Positions 27,053 through 36,497 of a DNA stretch of 64,000 nt are shown one piece after another. Under the pieces are notes generated by a model that was given only the letters and a program-made list of their open reading frames with translations, had not been told where the DNA came from and ran no database searches. How positions within the stretch are numbered: the stretch's first letter is position 1; each line of letters begins with the position of its first letter. The translations under genes were made by a program, and so were the position numbers. This stretch comes from CAYRYU01 sp964428355. GTDB taxonomy: Bacteria > Muiribacteriota > Ozemobacteria > Ozemobacterales > Ozemobacteraceae. The stretch is taken from positions 1 through 64,000 of the forward strand of contig CAYRYU010000007.1 in the NCBI GenBank assembly GCA_964428355.1, written 5' to 3'.

Positions 27053-28990
27053 TCACCGTTTCTCGGAAATCTCCCGGACGTTCCCGGCACCGTCCGGAAC
27101 CCGGATTTCGACAACGCGCCTGGCTTTCCCCGGTGGAAAAGAAACATAGACTTCCCCTTTGTCTGGGTCGGAATCAGCCGGAACCGGCTTTCCGTCCAAA
27201 GTGGCAGTGACTTCCCCGTAAGCGACACCCTCCCCGGAATCAGAAACCCGGTAAACGAGGCATTTGCCCATCCGTTTCACCGAACGTTTCCCCTCAAAAC
27301 CGCATTCAGGGGGCGAAAGGTCCTCCAGGATCGTGAACCGACCGCCAGTCCTTGATGCGAGCGAAATCTTCCCCCCTTTTACCTCACCCCCGCAGAAATC
27401 GTAACCCGTGGAGTTCACTTCGTAAAAACCAAGTCTCCGTGGATCCGGAGACGATGGGAGGGGAACCTCGACCTCGAAGCTCTTGTCTGTCAACAAGTTG
27501 GGCGGGAACATTTCCCAGACCGGGGCCTTTCCGATCAGACTCCCCGTCCGCGTGGGAACGACCTTTCCCTCGGATGTGGAAACCGAATTGAAACTCACCA
27601 GGGCGGGTAGATTGAGTGCTCCTTTCGGAAAGGTGACCCGAACACCTTTTTCCGCCAGCACTTCCCCCCCCTTTTCGTCGAGGTACTTCAGCCCCTCACC
27701 GAAAGAAGTTCCATTCAGTCTGTATCCTGACTGGCTACCGGGAGAAATCGGGATTGCGAGCTGGTAGGAGTTGGGGGTCCGACAGGCAGGAAGCTTGCAT
27801 TCCTGGCCGTTCCCTGCAAGACAGTCGGCAAGACCGGCGGTCACCCCGGGAAGGTCCTTCCGGGTTCCGGTTTCGAACTCGGCAACGACGGAAAAAGCCG
27901 TGGGGATGATCCTCCTCAGCCGCAAGTCCCCGACTTGGAGGGACTTGGAAGATGGTGACACCTCCTGCCGAAATGAACCTTCCGCCACGATGGTGTTTCC
28001 GCTGAAGTCGCGGGCTTCGATCGAAAGGGCATGCTCGCCAGGGCCTTGCTTCCCCAGTGTCCCGGCCCATGGTCCAAATCCCGGACTGAATTTGAGCGTT
28101 TCGAACGGCCAACGGAACAGATTGTAAACGTATCCCGTTCCCTTCATGTTCGACATCTCGTAATCATAGACATAAGGGCACTGTTTCATCTCGTCGTAGG
28201 AGAATTCCGAAAAAACCCTTTTAAAAGAGGTCTTTCCATCCACTTTCAGTTCAATGGATTCCACCCCGAACCGGTTTCCTCCTGGCCCGAGGTCGGCAAT
28301 GCCAATTTCCAGGCCCACCCGTCCTTGAGTTATGATCGGGTTCGCCCATGAATACCGATTCGGGGATCTCTTCACGAGAGGAATGCTCTTCCGGAGAAAT
28401 CCCCCGTCAATCCTGGAATCCGGCCCCAAGGGCACGACATGCAGGGAATATGCTGTCGGGACCGTTGAATCTGGGATCCGATATCCGACCAACGTTGGGG
28501 AAACCGGGTCGTCATTGAGCCGGCGAAGCTCGAAATGGAGATGGGCGGGGCCGATTCCGGTCTCCCCGGAAAAAGCTATGACCTGGCCCTTTTTCACCGG
28601 GAACCTCCCTTCCGGAAAGGAGTCGTCTATCCCGTAGCGCTTCCCGATCTTCTTAAGCTTTTCAGACGCATACGAGGCCATCGGTTCGGCATAGTCGTCC
28701 AGGTGGCCGAACACCGACCGCAATTTCAGCCCAGGATGGTCGACGTACAGGGCATACCCGAATCCCCGGTGCTGGATTTTCATACGGGAAACATAGCCGT
28801 CGGCGATGGCGACCACGGGGAAACCGGTCGTCTGACGGGTCCGGAGATCCACTCCGCCATGGAAGCGGAGCCCCCGGAACTCGGCGAAACTCGAACTTGG
28901 GCTGATCTCGATCTTCAATGGCCAGATCAGGTCCTGGCCTGAACAAACCATTCCCGAGAAAAGAAAAAGGACCAACAGCGTTTTTCTCAT
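27053..28990 (-). CDS. M23 family metallopeptidase (LytM-like)
   Basis: 645 aa with a signal peptide (MRKTLLVLFLFSGMVCSGQ) and GAGGTTGAC before the ATG. The zinc peptidase domain spans residues 20-165: H44 and D48 in FHGGVDLR, H96 in FGHL, and H150/H152 in ETGIGPAHLHFEL, so all metal and catalytic residues are present. The remaining 480 residues are beta-rich and include cysteine pairs (ADCLAGNGQECKLPACRTP). Such enzymes cut peptide cross-links of peptidoglycan in the periplasm, and some recruit or activate other hydrolases. The gene is divergent from the flagellar operon. Confidence 0.85.
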   Translation of the reverse strand: MRKTLLVLFLFSGMVCSGQDLIWPLKIEISPSSSFAEFRGLRFHGGVDLRTRQTTGFPVVAIADGYVSRMKIQHRGFGYALYVDHPGLKLRSVFGHLDDYAEPMASYASEKLKKIGKRYGIDDSFPEGRFPVKKGQVIAFSGETGIGPAHLHFELRRLNDDPVSPTLVGYRIPDSTVPTAYSLHVVPLGPDSRIDGGFLRKSIPLVKRSPNRYSWANPIITQGRVGLEIGIADLGPGGNRFGVESIELKVDGKTSFKRVFSEFSYDEMKQCPYVYDYEMSNMKGTGYVYNLFRWPFETLKFSPGFGPWAGTLGKQGPGEHALSIEARDFSGNTIVAEGSFRQEVSPSSKSLQVGDLRLRRIIPTAFSVVAEFETGTRKDLPGVTAGLADCLAGNGQECKLPACRTPNSYQLAIPISPGSQSGYRLNGTSFGEGLKYLDEKGGEVLAEKGVRVTFPKGALNLPALVSFNSVSTSEGKVVPTRTGSLIGKAPVWEMFPPNLLTDKSFEVEVPLPSSPDPRRLGFYEVNSTGYDFCGGEVKGGKISLASRTGGRFTILEDLSPPECGFEGKRSVKRMGKCLVYRVSDSGEGVAYGEVTATLDGKPVPADSDPDKGEVYVSFPPGKARRVVEIRVPDGAGNVREISEKR

Positions 28991-29094
28991 GTCAACCTCA
29001 TTTTCGCGGCTTCTTTGGGGAGACTTGACCCGTCGACACCTTGGGCTTCCTCTACATCGTAAATTCTTGCCGAATAATCAATACCTGGGAGGTC

Positions 29095-29122
29095 TAAAAT
29101 TTCGGTCCCGTTGTGTCGATAC
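29095..29122 (+). promoter_or_regulatory. Candidate sigma-28 (FliA-type) promoter for the flagellar operon
   Basis: TAAAATTT, 12 bp, then GTCGATAC resembles TAAAGTTT-N11-GCCGATAA (7 of 8 and 6 of 8 bases, gap one longer). It lies 47 bp before the fliK start. No fliA gene is in the window to support it. Confidence 0.4.
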
Positions 29123-29168
29123 AGATAATGGGACAGTTTTTTCATTTTGAACGAAAGGAGGTGAAAAC

Positions 29169-30932
29169 ATGAAGGCCGCAACCAACCTCGACCAGGATCT
29201 GATTCTTGGAGGTCTCATTCCGCTGCTGGCTCGATCACAGGGAACGGCTTCCGGTTCCGAAGGCTTCTCCGACATCCTCAAGAACCTGTGTTCGAAACAG
29301 TCCGCCGTCGACCGGAAAGCCACGGAATCGAAGGAAGAGCCCCGGCGCACCAGGCCAAATGCCAACCATTCACGGTCCCAACGACCAACCTCAAAATCGA
29401 TCGGAAAAACCGAAATCGGGCCGCACCGTAAGGCTGAGAATGCTGGCTCCCCGAGCAGCCCCGAAGGCGCCCAGGAAGCCCTCGCAGAAACGGACGGTCA
29501 GGAGACGATCAACAAAGCTTCCTCCAATGGTTTGACCGACGAAAAGAAAGCCGAGCTCCTCGAGAAGCTGGAGAAACTCTTCGCGGAATGCGACCAGGAA
29601 ACCCTCTCCCAACTTCCCGATGGAAACGAACTCCTTGCTTTCCTCGAGTCACTCGAGGACAAGATCCCGGATGACCTGAAAAACCTGCTCGCGGGCAATC
29701 CCGATACACTTCTGCTTCTGGCAACCCTCTCGAAGGTCATGGAATCCAAGCCCACGGAAACTGATCCAGTCGAGGTTTTGGAGGACCTTCGCAAGGACGC
29801 GACCATTGGACAGCTATTCTCAGGGGCCGATGTCAAGCTCCTTCAGAAAGTCCTGACCGTGTTGGAAACAGCTTCGGTCACGGACGATCAGGATTCCCGG
29901 GATCGAATCGCCCCGATTTCCCGGGATAACAAACACCATGGTGCGAAGCCTGGAAAGGCAGACGGGAAAAAGGAGACCGAGGATGGTACAGGTGATGACC
30001 CCGACTCGTCATCGGTTTCAAACCCCGGTTCCGAAGAAACCCGGGAGACCCGCCGGGGAACGGGAAAGAAGCTGGAAGTGAACGCTCCACAAGCTGCAAC
30101 CAACCAGGAGACGGAAGAAGTCACAAAGAATCCGGACAAGATCTCCTTCTACCCCAGGGAAAAATCGGAGTTCCTCCAAGCCCTAACCCAGGCCGCCCAC
30201 AGCTCAACGGAAAGCGGGAACGTGCTTCCCCAGGGAAGCCAGGTCAGTTCCTCCCAACCATCAACGTCCTTCACGGACCAGGGGACACGGGCCCCCCTTC
30301 GGGATCTTCAGCTCCTTCGGGTACTGGCCAATTCCGGAGCCCCTTCGGGCCAGGGAAGTGAATCCGGCCAGAACCAGAAGGAAAACGGCTCGAAAAATCC
30401 GCTTTTTTCCGCTCTGCGAGCCCAGTTCCGGACCGAAGGATTCGTCGGGGATGGAAACCCGAAGTCCTCTTCATCCGCCCCAAGGTTCACTGACCCGATC
30501 AGGGCGACGTTGTATTCCCAGATAATAGAAAAGGCCGATTTCTTCAAAGGAAGCGAACAAACCAAGGTGATGTCGATCCAGCTCAAGCCGGAAACCCTCG
30601 GAAAACTCGACCTCGAATTGTCCTCGAAAAACGGCACGGTGACCGCTCATATCTGCGCGGAATCAGCAATGGTCAAGGAAAAGCTCGAACAGATCCTTCC
30701 CCAGATCCGGGAGAATCTGGCTTCACAGGGGGTGGATATCCAGCAAATTGTCGTGGATATTTCCTCCCAAAATCCCGATGACAGGAAAGGACATTCTTTC
30801 CATGGTGAAACCCCGCGTTTCAAGGGCCATAACGACTCCATCGAGTCCGAAAGTGCCGAGACCTCGACAGACATCCTTCCGGAAATCAGAAATCTTGCGC
30901 TGAACATCAGATCCGTCGACATCACTATCTAG
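29169..30932 (+). CDS. fliK: Flagellar hook-length control protein FliK
   Basis: 587 aa; the ATG follows GAAAGGAGGTGAAAAC, a near-perfect ribosome site. Most of the chain is a low-complexity, charged ruler region rich in Lys, Glu, Ser and Pro. The C-terminal Flg_hook domain (about 445-545) has the conserved MSIQLKPETLGKLDLELSSK, then AHICAESAMVKEKLEQILP and LASQGVDIQQIVVDIS. FliK is secreted, measures the hook and switches the FlhB export gate from hook to filament substrates. A long hook protein is encoded two genes later. It is first in the long flagellar operon, 11 bp before flgD. Confidence 0.85.
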   Translation: MKAATNLDQDLILGGLIPLLARSQGTASGSEGFSDILKNLCSKQSAVDRKATESKEEPRRTRPNANHSRSQRPTSKSIGKTEIGPHRKAENAGSPSSPEGAQEALAETDGQETINKASSNGLTDEKKAELLEKLEKLFAECDQETLSQLPDGNELLAFLESLEDKIPDDLKNLLAGNPDTLLLLATLSKVMESKPTETDPVEVLEDLRKDATIGQLFSGADVKLLQKVLTVLETASVTDDQDSRDRIAPISRDNKHHGAKPGKADGKKETEDGTGDDPDSSSVSNPGSEETRETRRGTGKKLEVNAPQAATNQETEEVTKNPDKISFYPREKSEFLQALTQAAHSSTESGNVLPQGSQVSSSQPSTSFTDQGTRAPLRDLQLLRVLANSGAPSGQGSESGQNQKENGSKNPLFSALRAQFRTEGFVGDGNPKSSSSAPRFTDPIRATLYSQIIEKADFFKGSEQTKVMSIQLKPETLGKLDLELSSKNGTVTAHICAESAMVKEKLEQILPQIRENLASQGVDIQQIVVDISSQNPDDRKGHSFHGETPRFKGHNDSIESESAETSTDILPEIRNLALNIRSVDITI

Positions 30933-30943
30933 GAGGCAGAACA

Positions 30944-31471
30944 ATGTCCATAGAAGTAACCGAAACCCCCGTAACAGGTCTCTACGGAACCGGCACCAAG
31001 AAGACCGCCTCCAGTTCACTGGGAAAGGATGACTTCCTTACCCTTCTGACCAAACAGCTCCAATACCAGGATCCTTTGCAGCCGATGGACAACCTGGAAG
31101 TCACCAACCAGATGGCCACCTTCAGCACCCTCGAACAGATCACCAACATGAACACGACGCTCACGAACTATCTTCAGAACAGCAGCAACAACTATCGCAT
31201 CGAGGCTATGAACATGCTTGGATTGACCGTAACCGCCCAGACCGGCGAAATGTCCGAACCCGTCACCGGCACGGTCTCCTCGGTCCGGTTCGAGGATGGG
31301 GTCGCGATCTTCAAGGTCGACGGCGGAGACACGGAGTTCAAGATCGATGACATCAAGAAGATGGAACCGATGAACATCTGGTCGGGCCTCGACGGATACT
31401 CGAACACGGAAGGAACGGAAACCTCCACGGAAGCATCTGCAAAGGCTGTTGAAGGAAGAAAGGCGACATGA
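30944..31471 (+). CDS. flgD: Flagellar hook scaffold protein FlgD
   Basis: 175 aa; AGGAGG lies before the ATG. The conserved N-terminal export and capping region is clear at residues 26-68 (KDDFLTLLTKQLQYQDPLQP, then NLEVTNQMATFSTLEQITNM). The C-terminal half has a short Tudor-like beta region (LGLTVTAQTGEMSEPVTGTV). There is no room for the extra Ig domain of enterobacterial FlgD, so this is the short form of the hook cap. It overlaps the next gene by 4 nt (ATGA), so translation is coupled. Confidence 0.9.
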   Translation: MSIEVTETPVTGLYGTGTKKTASSSLGKDDFLTLLTKQLQYQDPLQPMDNLEVTNQMATFSTLEQITNMNTTLTNYLQNSSNNYRIEAMNMLGLTVTAQTGEMSEPVTGTVSSVRFEDGVAIFKVDGGDTEFKIDDIKKMEPMNIWSGLDGYSNTEGTETSTEASAKAVEGRKAT

Positions 31472-31920
31472 ACTCTTCTCTTCTGATCGGCCGCCTTGGT
31501 GTAGCCCAGACCGTCAGGCCTGGAACAGCCGGTTCCGCCCTGGGAACCGCCGGTTCCGCCCTGGGAACCGCGGGTTCCGCACTGGGAGGGGTACCAGGAA
31601 CGGCAGTCCCAAACCTCTTCGGCCAGGTTCTCCAGAAGGCACTCGACAGGTCGGCCTCTCCGGAAATCAGGATCTCCGCCCACGCAGAAAAACGTCTTGT
31701 CGAGCGGCAGATCGCACTCGACGGGGAGTTGCGAAGCACCCTTTCGCAGGCAATCGACGAACTGGGCCGGAAAGGGGCAAGGGATTCCCTGGTGATTACA
31801 GGGAAAGGGGCCTTCGTGGTCAACATCCCCAGCCGGACGCTGGTCACCGCGATGAATGTCCAGGAGATGGAGGACCGGATCGTAACCCAGATCGACAGCG
31901 TCAGTTTCAAGGGGAACTGA
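31468..31920 (+). CDS. Flagellar operon protein, TIGR02530-like
   Basis: 150 aa. The second half (IRISAHAEKRLVERQIALDG, then VITGKGAFVVNIPSRTLVTA) matches the conserved flagellar operon protein family TIGR02530, found between flgD and flgE in many phyla and of unknown biochemical role. Its expected position is kept here. The N-terminal 45 residues are a linker with GTAGSAL repeated three times, encoded by a 21-bp tandem repeat at about 31520-31587. This part may vary in copy number. Confidence 0.75.
   Translation: MNSSLLIGRLGVAQTVRPGTAGSALGTAGSALGTAGSALGGVPGTAVPNLFGQVLQKALDRSASPEIRISAHAEKRLVERQIALDGELRSTLSQAIDELGRKGARDSLVITGKGAFVVNIPSRTLVTAMNVQEMEDRIVTQIDSVSFKGN
31520..31587 (+). repeat. Three 21-bp tandem repeats inside the TIGR02530-like gene
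   Basis: The unit ggaaccgccggttccgccct plus one base is repeated three times with few changes, coding for GTAGSAL. Being a multiple of three, gain or loss of a unit would keep the frame. Confidence 0.7.
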
Positions 31921-32251
31921 CCCGGGAATTCCGCCAGGAATCGCCCCGGACGCGGAAACCTGTTCTTAACGAAACTCTCGGGAACGAAAGGAACGACACA
32001 GGACGGCAGCAAATCCAAGGCAATAGGCGAGGCCGGCCCCAAAACGGGAAGCCTCCATCGCCCGAACGACAGAAGGCGATGATTCTCCAGCCGATCCTCT
32101 CGATCCCGAACCGGTTGGCCGCCGGGGGCGCCACAAGATGTGTAACGCCCCCGGCGGCTCCCCGCCCCACCTCGGGGCAGGCTGACAGTGCCAGGGAACG
32201 GACTGAAGGCCAGAAAGGCAGCCATTTGCCGCACAATAGGGGAATCGGCTT
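31921..32251 (+). other. 331-bp gap inside the flagellar operon
   Basis: No supported gene. The long open frames across it are continuations of shifted frames and lack ribosome sites. It contains a perfect 13-bp inverted repeat (32118-32130 and 32146-32158) and, just after it, a short gcccc/ggggc hairpin. The last 15 bases hold the AGGGGA ribosome site of flgE. Confidence 0.55.
32118..32158 (+). promoter_or_regulatory. Strong intra-operon hairpin upstream of flgE
   Basis: Arms gccgccgggggcg and cgcccccggcggc pair perfectly over 13 bp around a 15-nt loop. No U-tract follows, so it is not a standard terminator. It may act as a processing site, an mRNA 3'-end protector for the upstream genes, or an attenuator. 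Confidence 0.5.
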
Positions 32252-35200
32252 ATGATGAGATCGCTGTTCACGGGAGTTACGGGACTCAAACAGCATCAAA
32301 CCCGGATGGACGTCCTCAGCAACAACATCGCCAACGTCAACACGACCGGGTTCAAACGTGGACGTGCGCTGTTCCAAGACCTGTTCTGCGAAACCCTCCG
32401 AAATGCGCAGCAGGCGTTCGGGAACTACGGTGGATTGAACCCGATGCAGGTCGGTCTTGGCGTGAAGCTTGCCTCGATCGACACCCTCATGGAACAGGGT
32501 GCCATCGAAACCACCGACAAGAACACCGACCTCGCAATCGAGGGAAACGGGTTCTTCGTGGTCAAGGCCACGAACGGGAACAACTATTACACCCGGGACG
32601 GAAACTTCAACATCAACCCCAACTACGATCTGGTTTCAGCCAACACGGGCTTCCAGATCCAAGGCTGGCTTTCGACGCAGAACCCGGTGACGGGGAATCT
32701 GGAGCTGAACGACACGGGAACCATTCCCACTTCGATAAACATCGTCAAGTATCTGAAGAAGCATGCGCACCAGACCAACAACGTCACCTACGCATCTAAC
32801 CTCGACAGCAGTTCTGACGAGCGCGACATCAAACTTGGAGTCGATTACCTGGCTTTCACCGACACCGCCGGAAACGGCCAGAAGCTCCAGTTCAAGTTCC
32901 AGAAGATCGATGCCCAGCATTGGGTGTGGTCAGCGATAGACGATACCCAGGGAAACGTCGCCAACGGCGCCTTTACGACCGATGCCGACGGAAACCTCAT
33001 CGAAACCACCGTAGAACCTGCGGCCCCGGACTCCACCCCTGCAAACCCCGGTTTCATCTACGACCCTGACGGGACCTGGATTCCCGCAAACGCCACGACC
33101 CCGCTCGCGGCTTCGGCGAACACCGGGAACGGGAGCAGCACATCAGTCACCGCTTCGGGGAATCTCGTCAAGGACGAGAACATTTCGATCGTCTTCGACG
33201 GTGGAGATGAAGACAGGGCCACCACTTTCAGGGTGGTCGGGGAAAAACGCGGCTACATCGGGGGAGGCACCCTCGGCGGCACCACAGCATCTCTCCAGGG
33301 AAATGCCGTCAAGATCAACCTTGAAAATGGTTGGACCCCTTCCCAGGAGGTCGAATTCCAGATTACCGACGTCCAGAACCTCAACAACACATCTTCTTTG
33401 CAGACACGTGAAAAGAGGGCTACCATAACCTTCAACCAGGGCACCGAATACTCGATCGCGGACATAAAGAACGTCATGAACCGTGCTCTCGAGGATGCCG
33501 GCATATCCGCTATCGCCCAGTATGACTCCACAACGAAGAAGTTCGCGATCGTGGGCACCGCAGTTGGGTCGAACCATACCCTGATGATGGACAACATTTC
33601 CGGCCCCCTCGCCCAGATCGGATTCGATTCTGCTACCCAGACGGGAACGGAATTCCTTTCCAACTACAACGTTTCCTACAACCCCGAGCCGTTCGCAATA
33701 GCCACCACCGTCATCTTTCAGGTTTCGGACGATACCAACCACATCGCCACGGTCCGGTTCGACCCGGGAAGCTACACTCGCGCCGAGATCCAGACCAAGA
33801 TCCAGGCCCAGTTGAACCAGAACGGTGTGACGGCCCAGGCATCCTTCATCGACAGCGACAACGACGCCGACACCATTCCCGACCGGCTCAGGATCGCGGC
33901 TAACGCTGGATCGACCATCCAGATCAACGATGTCCAGAACTTCCAGTCGATCATGGGAATGAACCCGATCACTATTGGAGCCAACTCTTTCAGCTCTGCC
34001 CTCGACCTGAGCGGCTTCATCTCCGGGACCGCCTCCTCCGGGATCGACTACGGCTCGAACTCGATCGCGATCAACAACGACGTGATTTTCCGGATCGAGG
34101 ATCAGTATCTTTACGACAGCACCACCGCGACATCGGGCGACAACGACGATCCGGCGACCAACCAGATCACCATCCCCGCCCGGGCGGCCCCATATACCCG
34201 TGATGAGCTGAAAACCCTCATCCAGAACCGTCTGAACGCGCTCGAGCTGCCCGCCCAGGTCAGCTTCGTCGACACCAATGCCGATGGCACCCAGGACCAG
34301 CTCCAGCTCAACGGGCTCGTCGGAGAGAAGATCCGCATCACCGATGTCAACGGCAGGCTTGCTTCAACTCTGGGAATCACTCCCAGCAACCGCTGGCAGT
34401 CCGAGGAAGCCATCACTTTCAGGGTCGCCCGTCCCTATTACGACAGATACTGCGAAATCACGATCCCGGCCAATACCTCCTACAACTCCGAGCAACTCCA
34501 GACGGCAATCCAGACCCAGCTCAATACCAGGGCCAACTGGCGGAACAGCGACGGGACAGCCCTGGCCGCGGCTGCGCCCTTTACCGCCACCGACATGCAG
34601 GCAACCCTGATCGATGAGAATCAGGACGGGGTTCTCGAGAGACTCCAGATCAAGGCCACCAACAATGGAGAAAGGATCTGGATGGAGAACATCCAGAACA
34701 TCTCCTTCATCGGTTTCAAGAGCGGTGTCAACAACACTGGAACAGGTGGAGCGGCCCCCCAGGTGTATTCGAACACGGGGATGATCAACACCTTCACCCG
34801 TGATGCCTGGAATCCCACACAAAGCGTCAACTTCCTCGTTTCCGATTCCTCCGGGCATCAGGCTGAAATCCAGCTTCCCGACATGGATGCCTCGAACAAC
34901 CAGATCACCTATACGCGGTCGGACATCCTGAGCACCATCAACACCGAACTGATCAAAAACAATGTCAATGCATCCGCGACCTTCGTGGACACCAACAATG
35001 ACAACATCGATGATTCACTCGTCTTCACGGGCAAGGAATCGGGTTCGGGCCAGAAGATCATCCTTTCCGGCGATGCGAGCATCGAACAGCTTGGGCTCAG
35101 GACAGGCACCTACTCCGGGACGGCGGCAACCGCAACCTTCAACCAGGGAGGTCTTTCCTTTGCCCTCAACGAGGGAAACATCGCATGGAAGCCGAACGAA

Positions 35201-36121
35201 GCCCTGAACTTCAAGACCATGGCGGAACAGGGCGCTTCCGAGAGCGTCAAGATCTCGCTCCCCAAGCCAAATTCCGACGGAAGCTTCGTCTTCCAGACGA
35301 CGGTGGACGGCGAAACCTTCAAGACCACCGGCGCGATCAACAAAGGTGCCATCCACACCACGAGTATCACTGTCTACGACTCTCTTGGCCAGGGGCACGA
35401 GCTGACCACCTCATGGGAACACACGGACAAGGCCAAGCAGGAGTGGGTCTACAAACTCTCCCTGGGGAAGAATGATACTGAAATCCAAACATGGCTCAAG
35501 AATCCTGCCAACGGAGTCGTCGATCCCGCAAACCCGACCGACGCCGAGATTTCGAAAGCGAACGACGCGATAATCAAGAACCGGACAGGGTTGATCAAGT
35601 TCAGCAATAACGGAAAGATCGACCTTGCCGCTTCCACGATCAAGGAAATGGAGATGACCCCCAAGGGTTCGAACCCCGTTACGATCAAGCTTGACCAGGG
35701 ACTCGTCACCCAGTTCGATTCGGCCTTCACCACAGCTGCACGCGACCAGGACGGTTACGAGATGGGACTCCTGGAATCGATCTATTTCGAAGCCGACGGA
35801 ACCATCCGCGGGGTCTATTCGAACGGCCAGAAACAGCCCATCGGAATGGTCGCCCTTGCAAGTTTCAACAACCCGGGAGGGCTCGAGAAGAAGGGCAAGA
35901 ACCTGTATGAGTTTTCGCCCAACTCGGGGTATCCCGTGATCGGAAAACCTCAGCAGGGAGACCGGGGGGCGATCGTGCCCGGTGCACTGGAAATGAGCAA
36001 CGTCGACCTGTCCGAGGAGTTCACGAATATGATCGTGACGCAGAGAGCTTTCCAGGCCAACTCGCGGGTAATCACAACCTCGGACGAAATCTTACAGGAG
36101 GTCGTGAATCTGAAGAGATAA
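32252..36121 (+). CDS. flgE: Giant flagellar hook protein FlgE
   Basis: 1289 aa, about three times the usual size. The ends are canonical. Residues 1-45 hold the rod/hook motif (DVLSNNIANVNTTGFKRGR), residues 80-160 the D1 strand region, about 1036-1080 the FlgE middle motif (TSITVYDSLGQGHELTTSWE), and the last 40 residues the coiled end (FQANSRVITTSDEILQEVVN). Between about 360 and 955 lie five related modules of about 100-112 residues (363-461, 480-576, 605-712, 715-826, 852-952). Each has a F.V.D strand, a helix with repeated I/L, and a turn such as VDTNADGTQDQL that resembles a calcium-binding loop. Such inserts would face outward from the hook. Confidence 0.9.
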   Translation: MMRSLFTGVTGLKQHQTRMDVLSNNIANVNTTGFKRGRALFQDLFCETLRNAQQAFGNYGGLNPMQVGLGVKLASIDTLMEQGAIETTDKNTDLAIEGNGFFVVKATNGNNYYTRDGNFNINPNYDLVSANTGFQIQGWLSTQNPVTGNLELNDTGTIPTSINIVKYLKKHAHQTNNVTYASNLDSSSDERDIKLGVDYLAFTDTAGNGQKLQFKFQKIDAQHWVWSAIDDTQGNVANGAFTTDADGNLIETTVEPAAPDSTPANPGFIYDPDGTWIPANATTPLAASANTGNGSSTSVTASGNLVKDENISIVFDGGDEDRATTFRVVGEKRGYIGGGTLGGTTASLQGNAVKINLENGWTPSQEVEFQITDVQNLNNTSSLQTREKRATITFNQGTEYSIADIKNVMNRALEDAGISAIAQYDSTTKKFAIVGTAVGSNHTLMMDNISGPLAQIGFDSATQTGTEFLSNYNVSYNPEPFAIATTVIFQVSDDTNHIATVRFDPGSYTRAEIQTKIQAQLNQNGVTAQASFIDSDNDADTIPDRLRIAANAGSTIQINDVQNFQSIMGMNPITIGANSFSSALDLSGFISGTASSGIDYGSNSIAINNDVIFRIEDQYLYDSTTATSGDNDDPATNQITIPARAAPYTRDELKTLIQNRLNALELPAQVSFVDTNADGTQDQLQLNGLVGEKIRITDVNGRLASTLGITPSNRWQSEEAITFRVARPYYDRYCEITIPANTSYNSEQLQTAIQTQLNTRANWRNSDGTALAAAAPFTATDMQATLIDENQDGVLERLQIKATNNGERIWMENIQNISFIGFKSGVNNTGTGGAAPQVYSNTGMINTFTRDAWNPTQSVNFLVSDSSGHQAEIQLPDMDASNNQITYTRSDILSTINTELIKNNVNASATFVDTNNDNIDDSLVFTGKESGSGQKIILSGDASIEQLGLRTGTYSGTAATATFNQGGLSFALNEGNIAWKPNEALNFKTMAEQGASESVKISLPKPNSDGSFVFQTTVDGETFKTTGAINKGAIHTTSITVYDSLGQGHELTTSWEHTDKAKQEWVYKLSLGKNDTEIQTWLKNPANGVVDPANPTDAEISKANDAIIKNRTGLIKFSNNGKIDLAASTIKEMEMTPKGSNPVTIKLDQGLVTQFDSAFTTAARDQDGYEMGLLESIYFEADGTIRGVYSNGQKQPIGMVALASFNNPGGLEKKGKNLYEFSPNSGYPVIGKPQQGDRGAIVPGALEMSNVDLSEEFTNMIVTQRAFQANSRVITTSDEILQEVVNLKR

Positions 36122-36182
36122 CCGGTGCTGTCGTCCTGACAGCGAAGCTTCTTGGAGGCCTCTCTTCTGACAACATTGATCA

Positions 36183-36446
36183 ATGATACCCTTGACCCGA
36201 CTCAATGGAAGGCCCTTCTACCTCAACGCGGAGATCATCGAGACCGTCGAATCCACGCCCGATACGCTGATCACCCTTGTGGACGGAAAAACCTTCATGG
36301 TAAAGGAACCGGTTACGGCGGTAGTCCGGCTTGTCCGGAACTACCGCCGTCATCTTCATTCCCCCTTCCGCAAGTTCTCCCGGAAGACCCCCGAACCGTC
36401 AGGGGCCTGCCCCGGAAAACAGGAAAAGCCCGGTGGAATGCCTTAG
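36183..36446 (+). CDS. flbD: Flagellar protein FlbD
   Basis: 87 aa. The first 55 residues (MIPLTRLNGRPFYLNAEIIE, then TPDTLITLVDGKTFMVKEPV) match the short FlbD family found after flgE in spirochaetes, Firmicutes and others; its role is not well defined. The C-terminal 30 residues are an extra basic, proline-containing tail. Only a weak ribosome site is visible, so coupling to flgE is likely. In many genomes motA and motB come next, but here fliL follows directly. Confidence 0.8.
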   Translation: MIPLTRLNGRPFYLNAEIIETVESTPDTLITLVDGKTFMVKEPVTAVVRLVRNYRRHLHSPFRKFSRKTPEPSGACPGKQEKPGGMP

Positions 36447-36459
36447 AGGGCACGCTCCG

Positions 36460-36489
36460 TTGACTTGGCTTTTCCGGACATGATAGGAT
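36460..36489 (+). promoter_or_regulatory. Weak candidate promoter before fliL
   Basis: TTGACT and TAGGAT, with TGA just before the -10, are 18 bp apart. The predicted start would fall at or just before the fliL ATG, giving a nearly leaderless message. This agrees with the lack of a clear ribosome site there. Evidence is thin. Confidence 0.2.
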
Positions 36490-36497
36490 TTTAGAGC

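Noticed and set aside
28987..29181. Short minus-strand frame between the M23 gene and fliK
   Set aside because: No ribosome site, no recognisable content, and it covers the likely promoter region of the flagellar operon.
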